A stretch of DNA of 64,000 nt from Nepenthes gracilis. Lineage: Eukaryota > Streptophyta > Magnoliopsida > Caryophyllales > Nepenthaceae. The position numbers and the translations under genes are program-made. Location of the stretch: contig BSYO01000031.1 in assembly GCA_033239525.1 (NCBI GenBank), forward strand, positions 1,736,001 to 1,800,000, read 5' to 3'. Shown here piece by piece: positions 36,506 through 49,260 of this stretch (positions are counted from its first letter, which is position 1; every line of letters begins with the position of its first letter). The notes beneath the pieces were generated by a model. It was given only the letters and a program-made list of their open reading frames with translations. It searched no databases and was not told the DNA's origin.

Positions 36506-38797
36506 TGTAATGTATAAGTTTTAATTTATAATCTTGATTATGATTAATTAAACTATAAAAATGAAAGTTTTGAGGTCAAATGAGAGTTGGATCAAGTCAA
36601 CATTTTGACTAGGTCAATTAGGTTGAGTCATGCCTGATCAATGCTTAACACACACACATGTATGTTTTAAATAGAAGGATTGCACTTAAATGACACTTGA
36701 CTAATGCTTGAGCGTACTTTTGACAAATTACCCACGGTTGATTCGCACCCAAAAGGGGCTCGTGGGTGGCTTTGGAAAATTGCTAGCACCTAAGGGATGC
36801 TCATGCACTATTTAGCCTAGTGTTTGGGTGCTTAGCGCGCACCTGAGGGCCCGCATGCCCGATTGCGCTTGATCGATGTCTAACCTATGCATGACATGAC
36901 AGTCAACTAAAAAAATGTATTTTTGATCAAATTTGAGTTATTTTGGGTTGGTCCTTGAGAGAGGAGAGAAGTAAAGTCTTAAAGGAGAGAGAAAATATAA
37001 TAAATAGGCAGGAGAAATGGAAATTTAATGTGAAATCAAGTAATCATTGAAAAAATTAGATTAATGCAAGTGCACCTAAGCCCTCTTTCTCTTGTTACTG
37101 ATTTTTCTTTACTTCTTTAAATATTTATTATTTTAAATACTCATACATACTATATGTTCATAGCTAAATTGTTTTTCTTCCACATGCATGACCCTCAATC
37201 CCATCCTTGGTAAATTTCATAAAGTTAATACCCTTAGTTCACATATAATGATTTGTCAAGCTAGTTCTCTATATTTTCCAGTCATACATGTTTTGAAATT
37301 TTATTTAAAAGGTCCATGCATGTTATAATTTTGTGTGTAAAGTGTTGATATTTCTCATGTATGAATTCTCTTCCTCCTTTTCTAAAATTTATATGAAATT
37401 CATATTCTTAATCCACATACATCATATTTCTCAATAAGTTTCCTACACTAAGGCCCAAACATGTCCCGAATTATTGTTTAAATACTTTTATATGCTTTGA
37501 TTTTTGTATATAATGTTTCAATATGTTCTAAATCCTTAAATATATGCTTGCATATTCTAAAATTTTATTAATCTTTCCCTGTATGCTTAGAATTAAAAGA
37601 AATGATAAAATTTTACCAAACTACATATGATTCCTCTAATTTTTGAATTGTACAACTATTGTATGTCTAAAATTTTACAACACTACTCTTACATGCTTTA
37701 AAATGTCATAATTAAGTTTCTGTAATGAATTTTATACACTACATGATAAGTATTTGAAGAAGTATGAAAAAAACTCTACAATTTGTAAAAAGGCAAAGAT
37801 ATTTTATCCAATTTGGGAAAATATAAAAAGATTATTTGTATTTATGTATAGTTTTTTATTTGTTTATATACGAACCATTATAAAATTAATGGTGATATAT
37901 TATGATATGTCTTTATATATTATTATGGTAATCAAGATTTAAATCTATCATCTACGAGATAAAAGCGGCATTCAACCCAATTATAGGGTTATATATATGA
38001 TGACCACTTACAAATCTTAAGTAATAGTGTAAAGTCTTAAATTGTGTAAAAATAAATATAATCTTAGTTTTGATTATTCATTCATTTGTTGGTGATACCC
38101 TACTGGCTCTTTGTCCATAACAATTAGTATGATTTGACCATATTTTTATAGAGCATTATTAGAATAAGAAACAGAATTATCAAATTTGATAATTTTATAT
38201 AAATGTTATGAAAATTGCATGACTTTTCATTTGATTTTGTTCATATCCCTTCTAGCATAGTTTTGAAATAAATTATATGTTTGATTATGTAATTTATATA
38301 CCTTATTGAGTAATTATTTTACTTTTACTTTTATTTTTTTCACTAACCTCCTTCAAATTAGTTGGCTCGAGACACTTATAAGTAGACGAAGTTAATGGAA
38401 AGGTTGTTCAAAAAAATAGAATTATGAATTGGAATAATTTGAATATTGTATTTATTTCAGAACAATAGTTTTAGGATGTTTATCTAATTTCTGCTAATGG
38501 TTCTATATTATATAAAAGTTTGCGATATTTTTGTCGGTAATATAGTTGGTTTTCAGTTCTCTTTTCAATAACTTAGTTGAGTTATGATTTTAATTACTCC
38601 GATATTAACAATATACTTGTTCTTTTGAATGTTTGAGGATCATATTATTATAAGTTTTTAAAGCCTGTAATATGATTCACTACTTTATTTTAGATTAGCT
38701 ATTGATGTTTAATTTTCAAGTTCATGTCTGATGTCAATTTAATTTAAAATTTTAAGAATATTTGTCAGCTTTATTTTTTGCAGCAGCTTTTATGACA
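36506..38797 (+). mobile_element. Solo LTR, about 2.29 kb, near-matching target duplication
   Basis: Starts TGTAATGTATAAG and ends CTTTTATGACA, flanked by ACCTC (36501-36505) and ACCTT (38798-38802). It has the family layout: TTATAATCTTGATTATGATT near the start, a GCGCACC/GCATGCC block (36835-36860), a GAGAGAGGAGAG patch (36957), AATGCAAGTGCACCTAAG, and TTATATATTATTATGG. One mismatch in the duplication makes the exact ends slightly uncertain. Confidence 0.7.
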
Positions 38798-39061
38798 ACC
38801 TTAGGCAATACATTCCTAAAAAGTGTAGATATATAATCAAATCTTTGAAACCATACCAAAACCGAATAAGATTTGGTCACTAACATGAAAGATCTCATTA
38901 AATGAAATGAAAACTCCCCTACCATAGTGAAGTCTAACTATTACCATAAATTGAAGACCTAAAAGTTTGAAAAAGAGAAAAAAAGAGAATAATATGAAAA
39001 TATACCTTCGATTTTCCTTGAATTTGAAAACAAAGAAGTAGATCTAGTAGATTAACAGTAC

Positions 39062-40086
39062 TGACGGGTATACTGTAATTGGGCTGGCCCAATAGTTAAA
39101 GAAGGCCAAATCCTGAAAGGCCCAAACTTGCACCCGACAATCAACCCCAGCGTTGACCGACTAAGACACAGGCGGGTGGCGAATTTACGCTCAGGACGGT
39201 CAACTCAAGCATTGACAGTAATCACTGTAGCAGCAAGCCCAAAAATAACAAGGCTTCTATGAGCTTGGCCCACTTGGGCCCACGCTCCAACAGGCGGTTA
39301 GCAATGGCTCTTTTCCTAACTTTGTGCCTTCCATAAATCCAACCAGCTCCAAAAAAGACCATTGACAAGATCGGCGCCTTTTCCATAAGGAAGGTGCCAG
39401 ATCTTTCTTATTCCTGCCAATTGGAGCCTTCCAATGGTAATATACACGAAAGGAAGGCAAGTAATTTGAAAAACCGCTACCCGCCAGAAAAGGAAGCAAT
39501 CTCAACTAATTAGGCAATTCATGCCTTCCTCACAAGGAAGGCCGTCTAAACATGGCACAGGAGATCACAGCTTCCAACCAAGGAAGATCACCTGGCCGCC
39601 ATTAAAATAAGCCCTGGAGTCCTCACTCAATGCACGCCTACTACTACGATTTCTACCACACAGACTTACGACACTCTGCTACACGTAAAAAAACATACGC
39701 TCTCGACTACGCATTCCATGGCGATTTCGTACTCTCTCTCTCTCTGCGAAGCATCCAAATGCACTAAGAGAAAGAACACAAATCAAAGGCATGCAGGGCT
39801 CTTCCTGTTGACAAACGCCTCGCCTTCACCCAAATTTTGACATTGCCTCTCTTTTATCCTGGAAACCCACGACTCTTACACTCTCCTCTCAATTTTCATT
39901 TCGATTTACCTTCTCATTTTAAAGGTCATTTCTTTGTTTGAGCGTGAAATGAGATAACTTTCCGCCGATACACTGACCTCCTGTTCGTTTTAGTGGTGTG
40001 TAGGATTCTAACTCGGTGTACGGAGCCGGAACTAGACAAGCGGATCAGCTCAAATCTGTTCAAAATTCGGATTCAAGGACGCATCA
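39062..40086 (+). repeat. 5' LTR of the Tat-type element
   Basis: 1025 bp. Contains GGCCCACTTGGGCCCA (39267), CCTCACAAGGAAGGCCG (39528), a CTCTCTCTCTCT patch (39732) and a TTTTAGTGGTGTG box near the end. It aligns along its length with 49887-50896. Confidence 0.95.
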
Positions 40087-40110
40087 TTGGCGTCGTCTGT
40101 GAAAAATGCT
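40087..40110 (+). promoter_or_regulatory. Primer-binding site region
   Basis: TTGGCGTCGTCTGTGAAAA directly follows the LTR. It resembles the TTGGCGCCGTCTGTG-type site that follows the LTR in many plant Tat elements. I did not verify which tRNA it pairs with. Confidence 0.7.
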
Positions 40111-40679
40111 TACGAAAAGCCAACCACACTCCCCTAGAACACCCTCTTTTCATTGCCAGACTCATCCGCAATAGTGAATATGAGAGCCTAAGCTAGCGAT
40201 CCCGCTAGAAACGCCACTTCACTCGACCAAGATCACGCTGCTAGTACCCTGGTCAATGGGACGATAAGCGGGGCGCCTACACCTTTCTTTCAATATGGAT
40301 CAGAGACCAACAACTGCCTCCGTCCAAATACTCGCTCTTGGCAAGAGCAGCCAAGCAAGGGCTCCGCCACAGCTGCCCGTACGCTGCCACCGAAAAAGGT
40401 TGCCTAAGGAAAAGAAGCTGCCAGGCTTTGGGAGGCTACAAATGATATTTTTAGCTCAAGATGGGAGCACAACGCCAGAGAAAGTCCGAAAGAAGAAAAT
40501 ACTCTCGGGCGGAGAATGAAAACTCATCCAAGAGCGAAATGTGATTGCGAGGTCCATCGGGAGGCAGAGAGGCCTGGCTACCGGACCTTCAAGGACAAAA
40601 TAATTGAGGGCTTACCTCAACTCTAAGAGATCTGCCAACGCTGCTCGCGTAGATCCACGGGTGGATAAGATTTAGAACC

Positions 40680-41475
40680 GCGTGTTTAAGGAAGATGTGC
40701 ACACTGTTGACCTTGACAAATCTCCCTTCACAGTGGAGATCTAAAATCGACCACTGCCCACCAAATTCAAGATGCCTTCCCTTGACTCATACGATGGAAG
40801 TAGTAATTTGATCCGATAAAGACTTAGCAATGTTATCAAAGGGAGAATCCGGTTTCACCTCTATTCGGCTCCATAGCCTTCCGGAATATCGGTATGAGCC
40901 GACGGGAAGAAAAGCCATGGCACCTCTCCCACATAAGCGTGTCGAGAGAATCCATGGAGATTTCTGGATCGCTTTGTGGCAGAGGCCAGGCGGATTCCCC
41001 GGATCACTAAGAGATGAATTTATCTTACCCACGGGACTTCTTCAAGCACTTGGCCCACAAGAATCTCCAGACCTTCTAGGAGGTGGAGTCAATTACCGGG
41101 GCTTACGCAACAGCAAAGGAAGCCAACGAGACAAAACGTCCAGATCGGGCAGACCAACCTCGCCCATGCCCTGGAGAGGGAAAAAGAAAATATAGCGGCG
41201 GTGATCATAAACATTTGCCATAACACAAAGATTACGGGCCCACCTGCTTTACGACCCTGATAGACACACGCTCAAATGTCCTTATGCAGATCCGCGAGGA
41301 AAATTTTCTAAAGTGGCCAAAGCCACTGAAAGAGGACACCGGGAACAAGTCAAAATACTGCGATTTTCACCGCTCTGCTGGACATTCTACTGAAGACTGC
41401 AAGACATTGCAGAGGGAGATTGAGGAGTTGATTCATAGGGGCCACCTCACCAGGTTTGTCAAGGGCCCTTGGTAG
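40680..41475 (+). pseudogene. gag remnant of the Tat-type element
   Basis: 40745-40810 carries the PLPTKFKMPSLDSYDG motif that opens the capsid region of plant gag proteins. After a frameshifted stretch, 41284-41475 encodes a C-terminal segment with CDFHRSAGHSTEDC, a Cys/His nucleic-acid-binding motif, followed by LQREIEELIHRGHL, typical of Tat gag. Multiple frameshifts and stops (for example TAA at 40744-40746) destroy the frame. Confidence 0.85.
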
Positions 41476-41541
41476 AGTTCTAGAGCAGCCGGCGAAGAAG
41501 GACAGGAGCTGTCTCCTCCCCAAAATCGGGTTGCGGCAGGG

Positions 41542-44500
41542 GTGGTCAATATGGTCACCACCCAACCTGCCAAAAACCTAGCCGACAATAAGGAGCAGCA
41601 GACTGGGAGGAAGAAGCAGCGCATGGCGGACAACGCAATTAGCTTCAGTAATGATAACTTGACTCATGTAATGTCCCCCCATGCTGACCCCCTTGTTGTA
41701 TCCGCACTCGTTTCAGACGGTGGTATCGACTACCAATTGAAGCGAGTGTTTATTGATAATGGTAGTTCAAAGGACTTGCTTTATTTGGATGCTTTCTTTA
41801 AATTAGGGTTAAATTATTATGGCCTTAACAAAGTCCAAGGGTCAATCCAACTAGAGGTCACCCTAGACACGTATCCAAAAATAGCGAGTCGCACGCTCAC
41901 CTTTTTGGTGGTCGACCTACCCTCTATTTACAACGCTATACTAGGCAGACCGTGTCTAATAGCGTTTGGGACAATCACCTCGATTCCACACCTCAAGATG
42001 AAGTTTCCAACGCCTCACGGTGTAGGATAGGTGTTAGGCATCCAAGTTACTGGGCGGACATGTTACATGTCTCAAATTGTCCCAAGTGGCAGCACTAGAA
42101 CGGTTGGAAAATTCGATCATCAAGATGAAACAACCTCAGCAAAAAGGAACCGATCTGGTCCCACCGAACTCGGGAGGAACCGAAAAGTTGTGTCTGGACG
42201 GCGATTCACCTGGCCATCGTGTTCCTGCGATGGAACGCTGATATTTTTGTGTGGAATTTAGCACACATGCCTGGGGTTCCAGTTGAGGTGATGGTCCACA
42301 AGTTGGGGTTTGATCATGGTCGAAAGCCCGTCAGGTAGAAGCGGAGGAACCACTCCATAGAAAAGTTGATCACCATCCGGGAGGAGGTGAAAAACTGCTG
42401 GACGCAGGATTTTTTAGAGAAGTCTACAAATCGAATTGACTCTCTAACGTCATCCTGGTGAAGAAAAGTAACGAGAAATGGCAGATGTGCGTCGATTTCA
42501 CCGACGTTAACAAAGCCTACCTAAAGGATAGCTTTCCCTTACCCAGGATCAATCTGCTAGTTGACCCGACGGCCGGATATGAGCTGCTAAGCTTCATGGA
42601 CGCCTATTCAGGTTACAACCAGATCCGGATGAGTTCGAAAGATGAGGAGTACACCTCGTTCATGACGGATCAGGGCACCTACTGCTACAAAGTGATGCCC
42701 TTCGGACTGAAAAACGTTGGAGCAACCAATCAACGACTAGTCAACAAGATACGGTCGCGAATATGAAGGTTCATCGATTTACATGCTCGTCAAGAACAAA
42801 AGCGATTACATCCGCGACCTGGCAGAGTCGTTTGAGGTACTCCGAGCATCACATGAAGCTGAACCCACTAAGTGTGTCTTCGGGGTAAATTCTGGGGTTT
42901 CATCATCTCCCAACGGGGGATTGAGGCAAACCCATAGAAAATGCATGGCTCCCCAGAGCGTAAAAGACGCCCAGTGATTTTACTAGCTTGTCTCCGCTTC
43001 CTCGCGAAGTTCCGACAAACTTCTTCTTTAAAGCCCTAAAAGGGACAAATTTCAATGTGTTTTTGGATGGGATCACGGACAGCCTTCAATGAATCAAGCA
43101 AATGGCCATGCCTGGTGTCGGCCCAAGGGCGGAGAAGAGTTGTATCTCTACTTGGTGGTGTCAGAGGTATCCCTCAGTTTCGACCTCGTACACCAGGACT
43201 CCGATACCGAATGGCCGGTCTACTATATGAGTAAAATGCTGACTGGCCCCGAAATGCGCCACTCACGCGCAAAAAAATTGGCCTTAGCACTAATATTCTC
43301 TGCGCAAAAGTTAAGGCTATACTTTCAGACGCACCGTATAGTGGTCTTTACTGACTAGCCCCTAAAGAATATTCTCCAGAAACCTGACATTTTTGGGTGG
43401 CTGGTGAAGTGGGCTATTGAGTTGGGCGAGTTCGACATCAAATTTCACCTTAGACTGTGAAATCGCAGGCTTGCTGACTTTATTATTGAGACCACAACCC
43501 TAGTTCTCGAAGAACAGCCCGCAGAAAGTGCAGTATAGCTTGTCGGAGTTCCAAAATGGGTACTCCACATAGACGAATCGTCTATGGACACTGGCAGTGG
43601 TAAGCTGGAGTGGTCCTCACGATCCCAAATGGGTTTGAGGTGAATTCGCACTCGATTTTCCGACAACTAACAATCAATACGAAACCCTCACAGCTTTACA
43701 TTAGCAAAGGAGTGCTCTACCAAGAGGTTGTCTACAAAGTGATTGAACCTAACTGCTAACGTGACTTTGAGGTAAGCAACCTCACTGCCAAGTGCTTAGC
43801 AAAGACGAGAGAGGCCGCCCAGGGTTTTGACAAACTAACCCTGGTTCGTGTTTAACTACTGGCTAGATACTGACTGATGGACCCGAGAGAGATTCTCAAT
43901 GCTCCCAAGATAGAGAAGGTCTGATTTTCAAGCGCTAAAAATCGGATGATACCCTACCTTAGCTATCTTAATGACACTTGATCATTTTAAGATGCAGAGA
44001 AGGCTAAGCGAATCAAAAAGACAGCTGGCTGGTATACTGTGTTTGATGGGCGGCTATATCGCCGTGGTTACTCAACCCCATACCTCCGATGCCTAACTCC
44101 CGAAGAAGCTGACTACGCCTTGGGCGAAGTGCACCTTGGGATTTATGGAGGACATGTTGGTAGGAAAAACTTAGCCTTCAAGATCATGCGCCGCTGGCTA
44201 CGACCCTCCCGATGAAAAAGGACGCGTTAATTTTATGAAGAAGTGTGAAAGTCACCGCCTTCATAGTAACCTTCACCATCAACTAATCACGTTTCAAGTC
44301 GCTTAATAATATGTTGGGGGCTCAATATTCTCGGCTCATTTCCCATTGCCATGGGGCAAAGGAAGTTCATCATCGTGGGCATCGACTACTTCACCAAGTG
44401 GGTTGAGGCCATCCCACTGGCAAAAATTACAGAGCACAACGCTCTTAAATTCCTTTCAACGCTAATGTGATCGACAATGGGACCCAATTTTCTGGAAAAC

Positions 44501-44817
44501 GCTTTACCAAGTATTGTGCCAACCTTGGTAACAAGCTGGTCTACACTTCGATGGCATATCCCCAAGCGAATAGACAGGTGGAGGTCACGAATCGAACACT
44601 ACTTCACGGGTTAAAGACTAAGCTGGAAGACGTAGCGGGATCCTGGCTAGACGAGCTCCCCTCAATTCTCTGGTATTACCGGACAACCCCAAAAGAACCG
44701 ACGCGCGAAACACTCTTCAGTCTCTGCTACGGGACTAAAGCGGTAATCCCGGTCGAAATCGTTCTTCCAAGTCTTAGGGTGGAATCGTTTGACCCACTAG
44801 TTAACTCCCAAAAATGA
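41542..44817 (+). pseudogene. pol remnant: protease, RT, RNase H, second RNase H, integrase
   Basis: Protease lies in 41542-42030, with the active-site segment FIDNGSS near 41740 and ILGRPCL near 41940. RT lies in about 42458-42980: CVDFTDVNKAYLKDSFPLPR, FMDAYSGYNQIRM and VMPFGLKN. At its catalytic aspartate pair (about 42775) an extra base and a substitution break the motif. RNase H spans about 43089-43490 (PVYYMSKMLTGPE). An archaeal-type RNase H motif, WVLHIDESS, follows at about 43558. Integrase has a zinc-binding-like segment (44026-44240), a FTKWVEAIPL core piece (44390-44425) and a long frame from 44467 with IDNGTQFSGKRF and GTKAVIPVEI. At least a dozen frame breaks. Confidence 0.9.
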
Positions 44818-44893
44818 TTATGTATCTGAGACATCGGCCTACCAACATCGAATTGCCCGATATTACAACAAAAAGAATTTGAAGACTTTGGCC

Positions 44894-45075
44894 TGTAATA
44901 TTTCGGATCTCGATTCGATTATTTTAGTGTTAATTGTGATTTTGGGTATTTCGGACGTATTGAAAGTAAATTAAAATATTCTAAAATTTTCAAGAATGAT
45001 CAGGATTTTGGAGCAGCACCCGAAGCACGCCTGTACTGTTATTCGAAATCTAATTTGGATTTTAAAATTAAAGAT

Positions 45076-45124
<49 letters not shown>

Positions 45125-47109
45125 GTAAAAAGAAAAAAGAAAAGAAAAAGTGGGGAGATTGGGGATCGGGGAGAGAGGGATAAGAGGAGAGAGAAGGGGG
45201 AAAAGGGGCTAGGGTTTGCAAGCGAAGTAGAAGGAGGAGGAAGAAGAGAAGGGAGAGTAAGGTGGCATATCGATGGTGGTTGTGGGTGTTGCGATTGTCG
45301 CGGGTGAGATTTTGGGGTTGAAATTGTGGCGCTGGGTGAGGGAATATTCAACGGCGGCCGTTCTGGGTGGTAGCGGCGACATCGGTGGTCACGGTAGTGA
45401 GCGGAGGCTGCGGCGTGCAATGGCAGTGCGAACGGTACGAGGGGGGAGAGAGGACGGCAAAGTTGCGCGAGGAGAGAGAGGAGGTGGCAGGCAACGGCGT
45501 CGGCGCCAGCTGGGTGGTGCCGAGGAGGTTGGCGACAGCCACGTGAGGCGGTGTGGTGGTCGAGCGGCTGGCAGAGGCCGGGCACGGAGGAGAGAGGAAG
45601 GGGCGCAAAGAGGAGAGAGAGAGGATGCAGTAGAGGAGATCGATTGGAGTGCTTCGGGATATCCTTTCTTCAGATCTCATGAGTATAATGTTAAGACAAT
45701 TCATCTAGCCTCTTCTTGGTCCGATTTATATGCATTTTGACCGTGGAGATTTTACTAACACATGTATTTTTATATCTCAATTTATCAATTGTGTACATGC
45801 ATGTATATTTTATCAGTTATGTGACGATTTTGTACTGGTATTTATGATTTGGAGGAATTTTGGACACCCGAACTATATATATGTATGTTTGTGTATTGGT
45901 ATATTGTGGAACCATGAACTAGGCCGTGCGTTGGTCCACACGCACGCCGCTAGGACCATGGCGGTCTAAGACCCTAGGGGTTGATTTGTGATCCGGGGCA
46001 TTGGCTATGTGTGGCGCCGCTCCCGAATGGGAGGCTTAGTCTCGATGTGGACGTATATGATAGGTTACTTCCGCCGAAAGGAAGGTTTCCTCGTGTATTT
46101 AATTGAGAACCATCGTAAGGAATTGATGAAAACTAATATATTCGAACGTCCTAATATATAACTAAAACTTGATGTTGCACCCAAAGCCGCGGGTGGTAAA
46201 ACATAGTGAGCAAATTCCTAATCTATGGGAGACAAAGTACATGGATGGCCATCGGGCCTAAATATTGGCTTAAATCGTGACGATATTGGTTATGGACGAG
46301 GGTAACCCTTCCTGCCCAACCCTACGATGATTTGAGATACGTGGTGTGGCCAACAGGGAATATCTCGTATTAAATCGATGTGATAAACCCTAACGTGTTT
46401 TGATTTATGTTTTAATTCGCAGTTTCTCTTGATTTCTCATTATGAGTTTTAGATCCTGACGACGGTATATGTCCATGCGATGTGGTGGACGGTCAAGTAA
46501 TGTGACTCGGATCATATGATATGATACCGAGAACCGAATCGTGATTTATATGATTTTGTCCCGAGAAATGAGTTAATAGGACTTAGTACGAGACATCTCT
46601 CGATTTTCGAGGGATTTCACGGACATTTGTTTTGTTTTACGTGATTGCTAAATCCCCGCTTCGATTTATGCGGTACCATTTTATACTATTGTTGATACTT
46701 GTCTGAGCTCTAGGCTCATGTTTTCTGTTTTATCCCTTGAGACTCGGTGGTTTTGATATAGAGCTTAGACGTTGTCCGATGTGATAAATCTCTATCGATG
46801 AGTGGAGATGTTCATATTAGTTATATTTCTAATCTCGAGAATATATTATGATTTTGTCTATGGCCGGATGAGGGCCTTGATCCATGTATAGAATATGTTT
46901 GGAGTTATCGTATTATATTAATGAGTTGTTATAATGTTGAACACTTCCCTTGCGATATTTGGATAGCAGGTCGTATATTGTGTTTGTCCGGATTTATATC
47001 CGATAGATGTGTTCGATTGTCACACTGGGTTGGGCTATTATGGTTAATAGAATATATATATTATTGATTTTATTTTGACCTGCGAATATTGTGTTCATCG
47101 GTCATAACA
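44894..47109 (+). mobile_element. Solo LTR nested in the Tat integrase, perfect TGGCC duplication
   Basis: 2216 bp from TGTAATATTTCGGATC to CGGTCATAACA, flanked by TGGCC at 44889-44893 and 47110-47114. It contains an (AAT)n microsatellite (45079-45123), a GC-rich block (about 45270-45620) that yields long but meaningless frames on both strands, and CATGAGTATAATG near 45678. Its start resembles the other long LTRs here, but the body is clearly more diverged, so it is probably a related but separate family. Confidence 0.92.
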
Positions 47110-47114
47110 TGGCC

Positions 47115-47222
47115 GCCGCACAAGGCCGTCCGCGAAACGAACCGTACAAACTCCAAAACCAGGATGGAAAGTTGGTCCCACGAACGTAGAACATGATCCA
47201 CCTCAAACGCTACTTCCAATAA
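47115..47222 (+). pseudogene. Displaced C-terminal end of the Tat integrase
   Basis: Immediately after the nested LTR, one frame reads EPYKLQNQDGKLVPR, then NMIHLKRYF and a stop. This is the usual end of plant gypsy integrases (a GPYxL..DG..LPxxWN..HLxxYY-like tail). It shows the LTR at 44894 split a continuous integrase region. Confidence 0.8.
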
Positions 47223-47412
47223 GGAACCCGGGTATGTACTTGCATTATTGTGTGCACGCATTCGCCTACTTGTTTCAATTTGTCAAAATAAGTGTTTCCT
47301 TAGCATATTGCCTTCTCTTTTCTGTGTGCATATATATATATATGTGTTTGCCTTGCAGGCTTATTCGACCTAGACTGCCCCTAAGTCAGGAGGGTCTTCA
47401 CCTTCTCGTTAC

Positions 47413-47648
47413 TAAACCCTGGTCATCCAAGCGGCCCATAAGTGGTTGAATATGAACCTCAGTCATCCGAGCGGCTCATTAGCGTCGTACTTAAACCCTA
47501 GTCATCCAGGTGGCTCATGAGCGGTCTAGTATGAACCTCGGTCATCTGAGCGGCCCATTGCGGTCGTAGTGAACCCTGATCATCCAAGCGGCCCATAGGT
47601 GGTCAAATCTAAACCTTGGTCATCCAAGTGTCCCGTTATCGGTCAAAA
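47413..47648 (+). repeat. Tandem repeat, about 39-bp unit, six copies
   Basis: Each unit holds AACC(C/T)(T/C)(A/G)GTCATCC(A/G)AGCGGC and CCAT or TCAT, alternating between a GTGGT-type and a GTCGTA-type ending, so the higher-order unit may be about 78 bp. It lies in the untranslated part of the Tat element between pol and the 3' LTR. Confidence 0.9.
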
Positions 47649-48099
47649 TCTTTGGAGGCTAGCGCAGCACACGCAACGACCTCCTTCACGAGGAGATAGC
47701 GTGATCAATCAATGATGGTCAAAGGGAGAAAAATTCTTCTCCAAGGCTAGCCGCCCAAGTCAACACTTAGACAGCGCCACCAGGCTTTACTCATAAGCCA
47801 CCACTACTAGGCCAGTTAACACATACACCGCGGCCTACAAAAAAAACCTGAGGATTTCACTCCAAAGAATGCAATCGGTTGGTCATTCAAGACAAAGAAA
47901 CATACAAACCTAAAGTAGTAAAAAGAAATAGACACAAAGTGGAAGAATGCTCATTTTATTGCTATCAAATGTATTACATTATACATGATACAAGCAAAAA
48001 GGAAATACTAAAAATACAAAAAGCTTGGAGGATCGACCATCTCGCGAATCCCCACGAGACTTTTTACTATTTGACATATTAGCAGTGTCCACCAGAAAT

Positions 48100-49260
48100 T
48101 AGGTCAAGGCAGGATTGACACATATTGACCCCTTCCCCACATCCGCGACCACATCAGTTGCTCAATCTCGTGGGGACGTGATTCAGAAGGCTCAAGCGGT
48201 TCTCGGCTGGTCGACTACCCAATTAGCTAAGGTGAGCATTCTCCTCTTTCAAGCTTGCATTCTCCGCCACTATGTGAAAGGCGGAGCATCCAACCGTGCT
48301 GCGCCAAAAAATGTGATCTCGCCTCCCGTCGAGAGATCACCCGGTCTCGCTGTCAATTTTCGCAATATTTTCCTTGCACTGCCAAATGACAAAGCAAGTC
48401 AGAGACTTTAAAGGAGAAGTTGCGCAGAAAGCATCATAGAAAATTATACCTCCTAGACTCTCCGTTCAGGCCTATTAGGCCTAGCCTCCAAAGGTTTGGA
48501 AGCAATGCCCTCACCAGCGGAGCTGGCGGCGGCCTCCTCCAGGATGCTCTCCAGGAGCCCTTCATCAATTTCATCCGCGGCGGCAAAGCAGGTTGACGGC
48601 CATCATAGCCGAGGATTAGGTCAATGATGATCTGGCAAATGAATAATGGCTCAGTAAAATCTCCGCCGGGCGCGGCTTGAAGAACCACCAAGTGCGGTAA
48701 GTATGACGCCCCGGCCTTTGTTGTAAAGGCATGTCCTCAAACGTCTTCTCCATCCCGGTAGTTTTGTGTAAATCCAACGGCAATTTCCCTAGTTGAGGAG
48801 GGCTTCTCCACAGCAATCATCTTGCCAGACGATGAACCGATTAGGCGGGGATGGATAACTGGAGTCCTCCGGTCATCATGACGTGCGGCAAGGTGCCTTA
48901 AACTGGATGGCGGACCCCATTCACCTTCTTGGTCATCGGCCCGAAACCAAGAAGTCTCTCTCTTAAAATCGGAGAACGGGTCTTGACCAACTTCCTCAAT
49001 CAATGGACTTTGTCTCCCCCTCCGACGGCATCCCAGTGAAAAACATCGGGCACTGCCCCCAATCCTTAGCCAGGGCGGGTCTCGGCCACGCCAAGAAAAG
49101 AACCAGTTTTTCCGGTTCTTTAGATTACCTTATTTGATCTTAAAATGACCTTTACCATCGACATAGTTAACCGAGAATGCTTATGGAGAAAGATGTACAC
49201 AAACATTTGAAGGCGTGTTATGTGAAGGATCAATAAGAATCATCCGGGGAGAGGAAGACG
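48100..49260 (-). pseudogene. Antisense coding remnant between pol and 3' LTR of the Tat-type element
   Basis: Minus-strand frames are longest here (49003-48737, 48816-48616, 48691-48434) and abut in an order compatible with one frameshifted gene. Segments include WFRADDQEGEWGPP, REIAVGFTQNYRDGEDV and EPLFICQIIIDLILGY. Several Tat-lineage elements carry an extra antisense ORF of unknown function in this place. I infer this is such a remnant from its position and strand, with only weak sequence resemblance. Confidence 0.5.

Noticed and set aside
45273..45740. Long frames on both strands (155, 118 and 204 codons) in a GC-rich stretch
   Set aside because: They lie wholly inside the solo LTR at 44894-47109, are Arg/Gly/Pro-rich low-complexity sequence, and no family motif is seen. 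GC bias explains the lack of stops.
47070..47261. Minus-strand frame of 63 codons
   Set aside because: Spans the solo-LTR/integrase junction and is the complement of the integrase tail.
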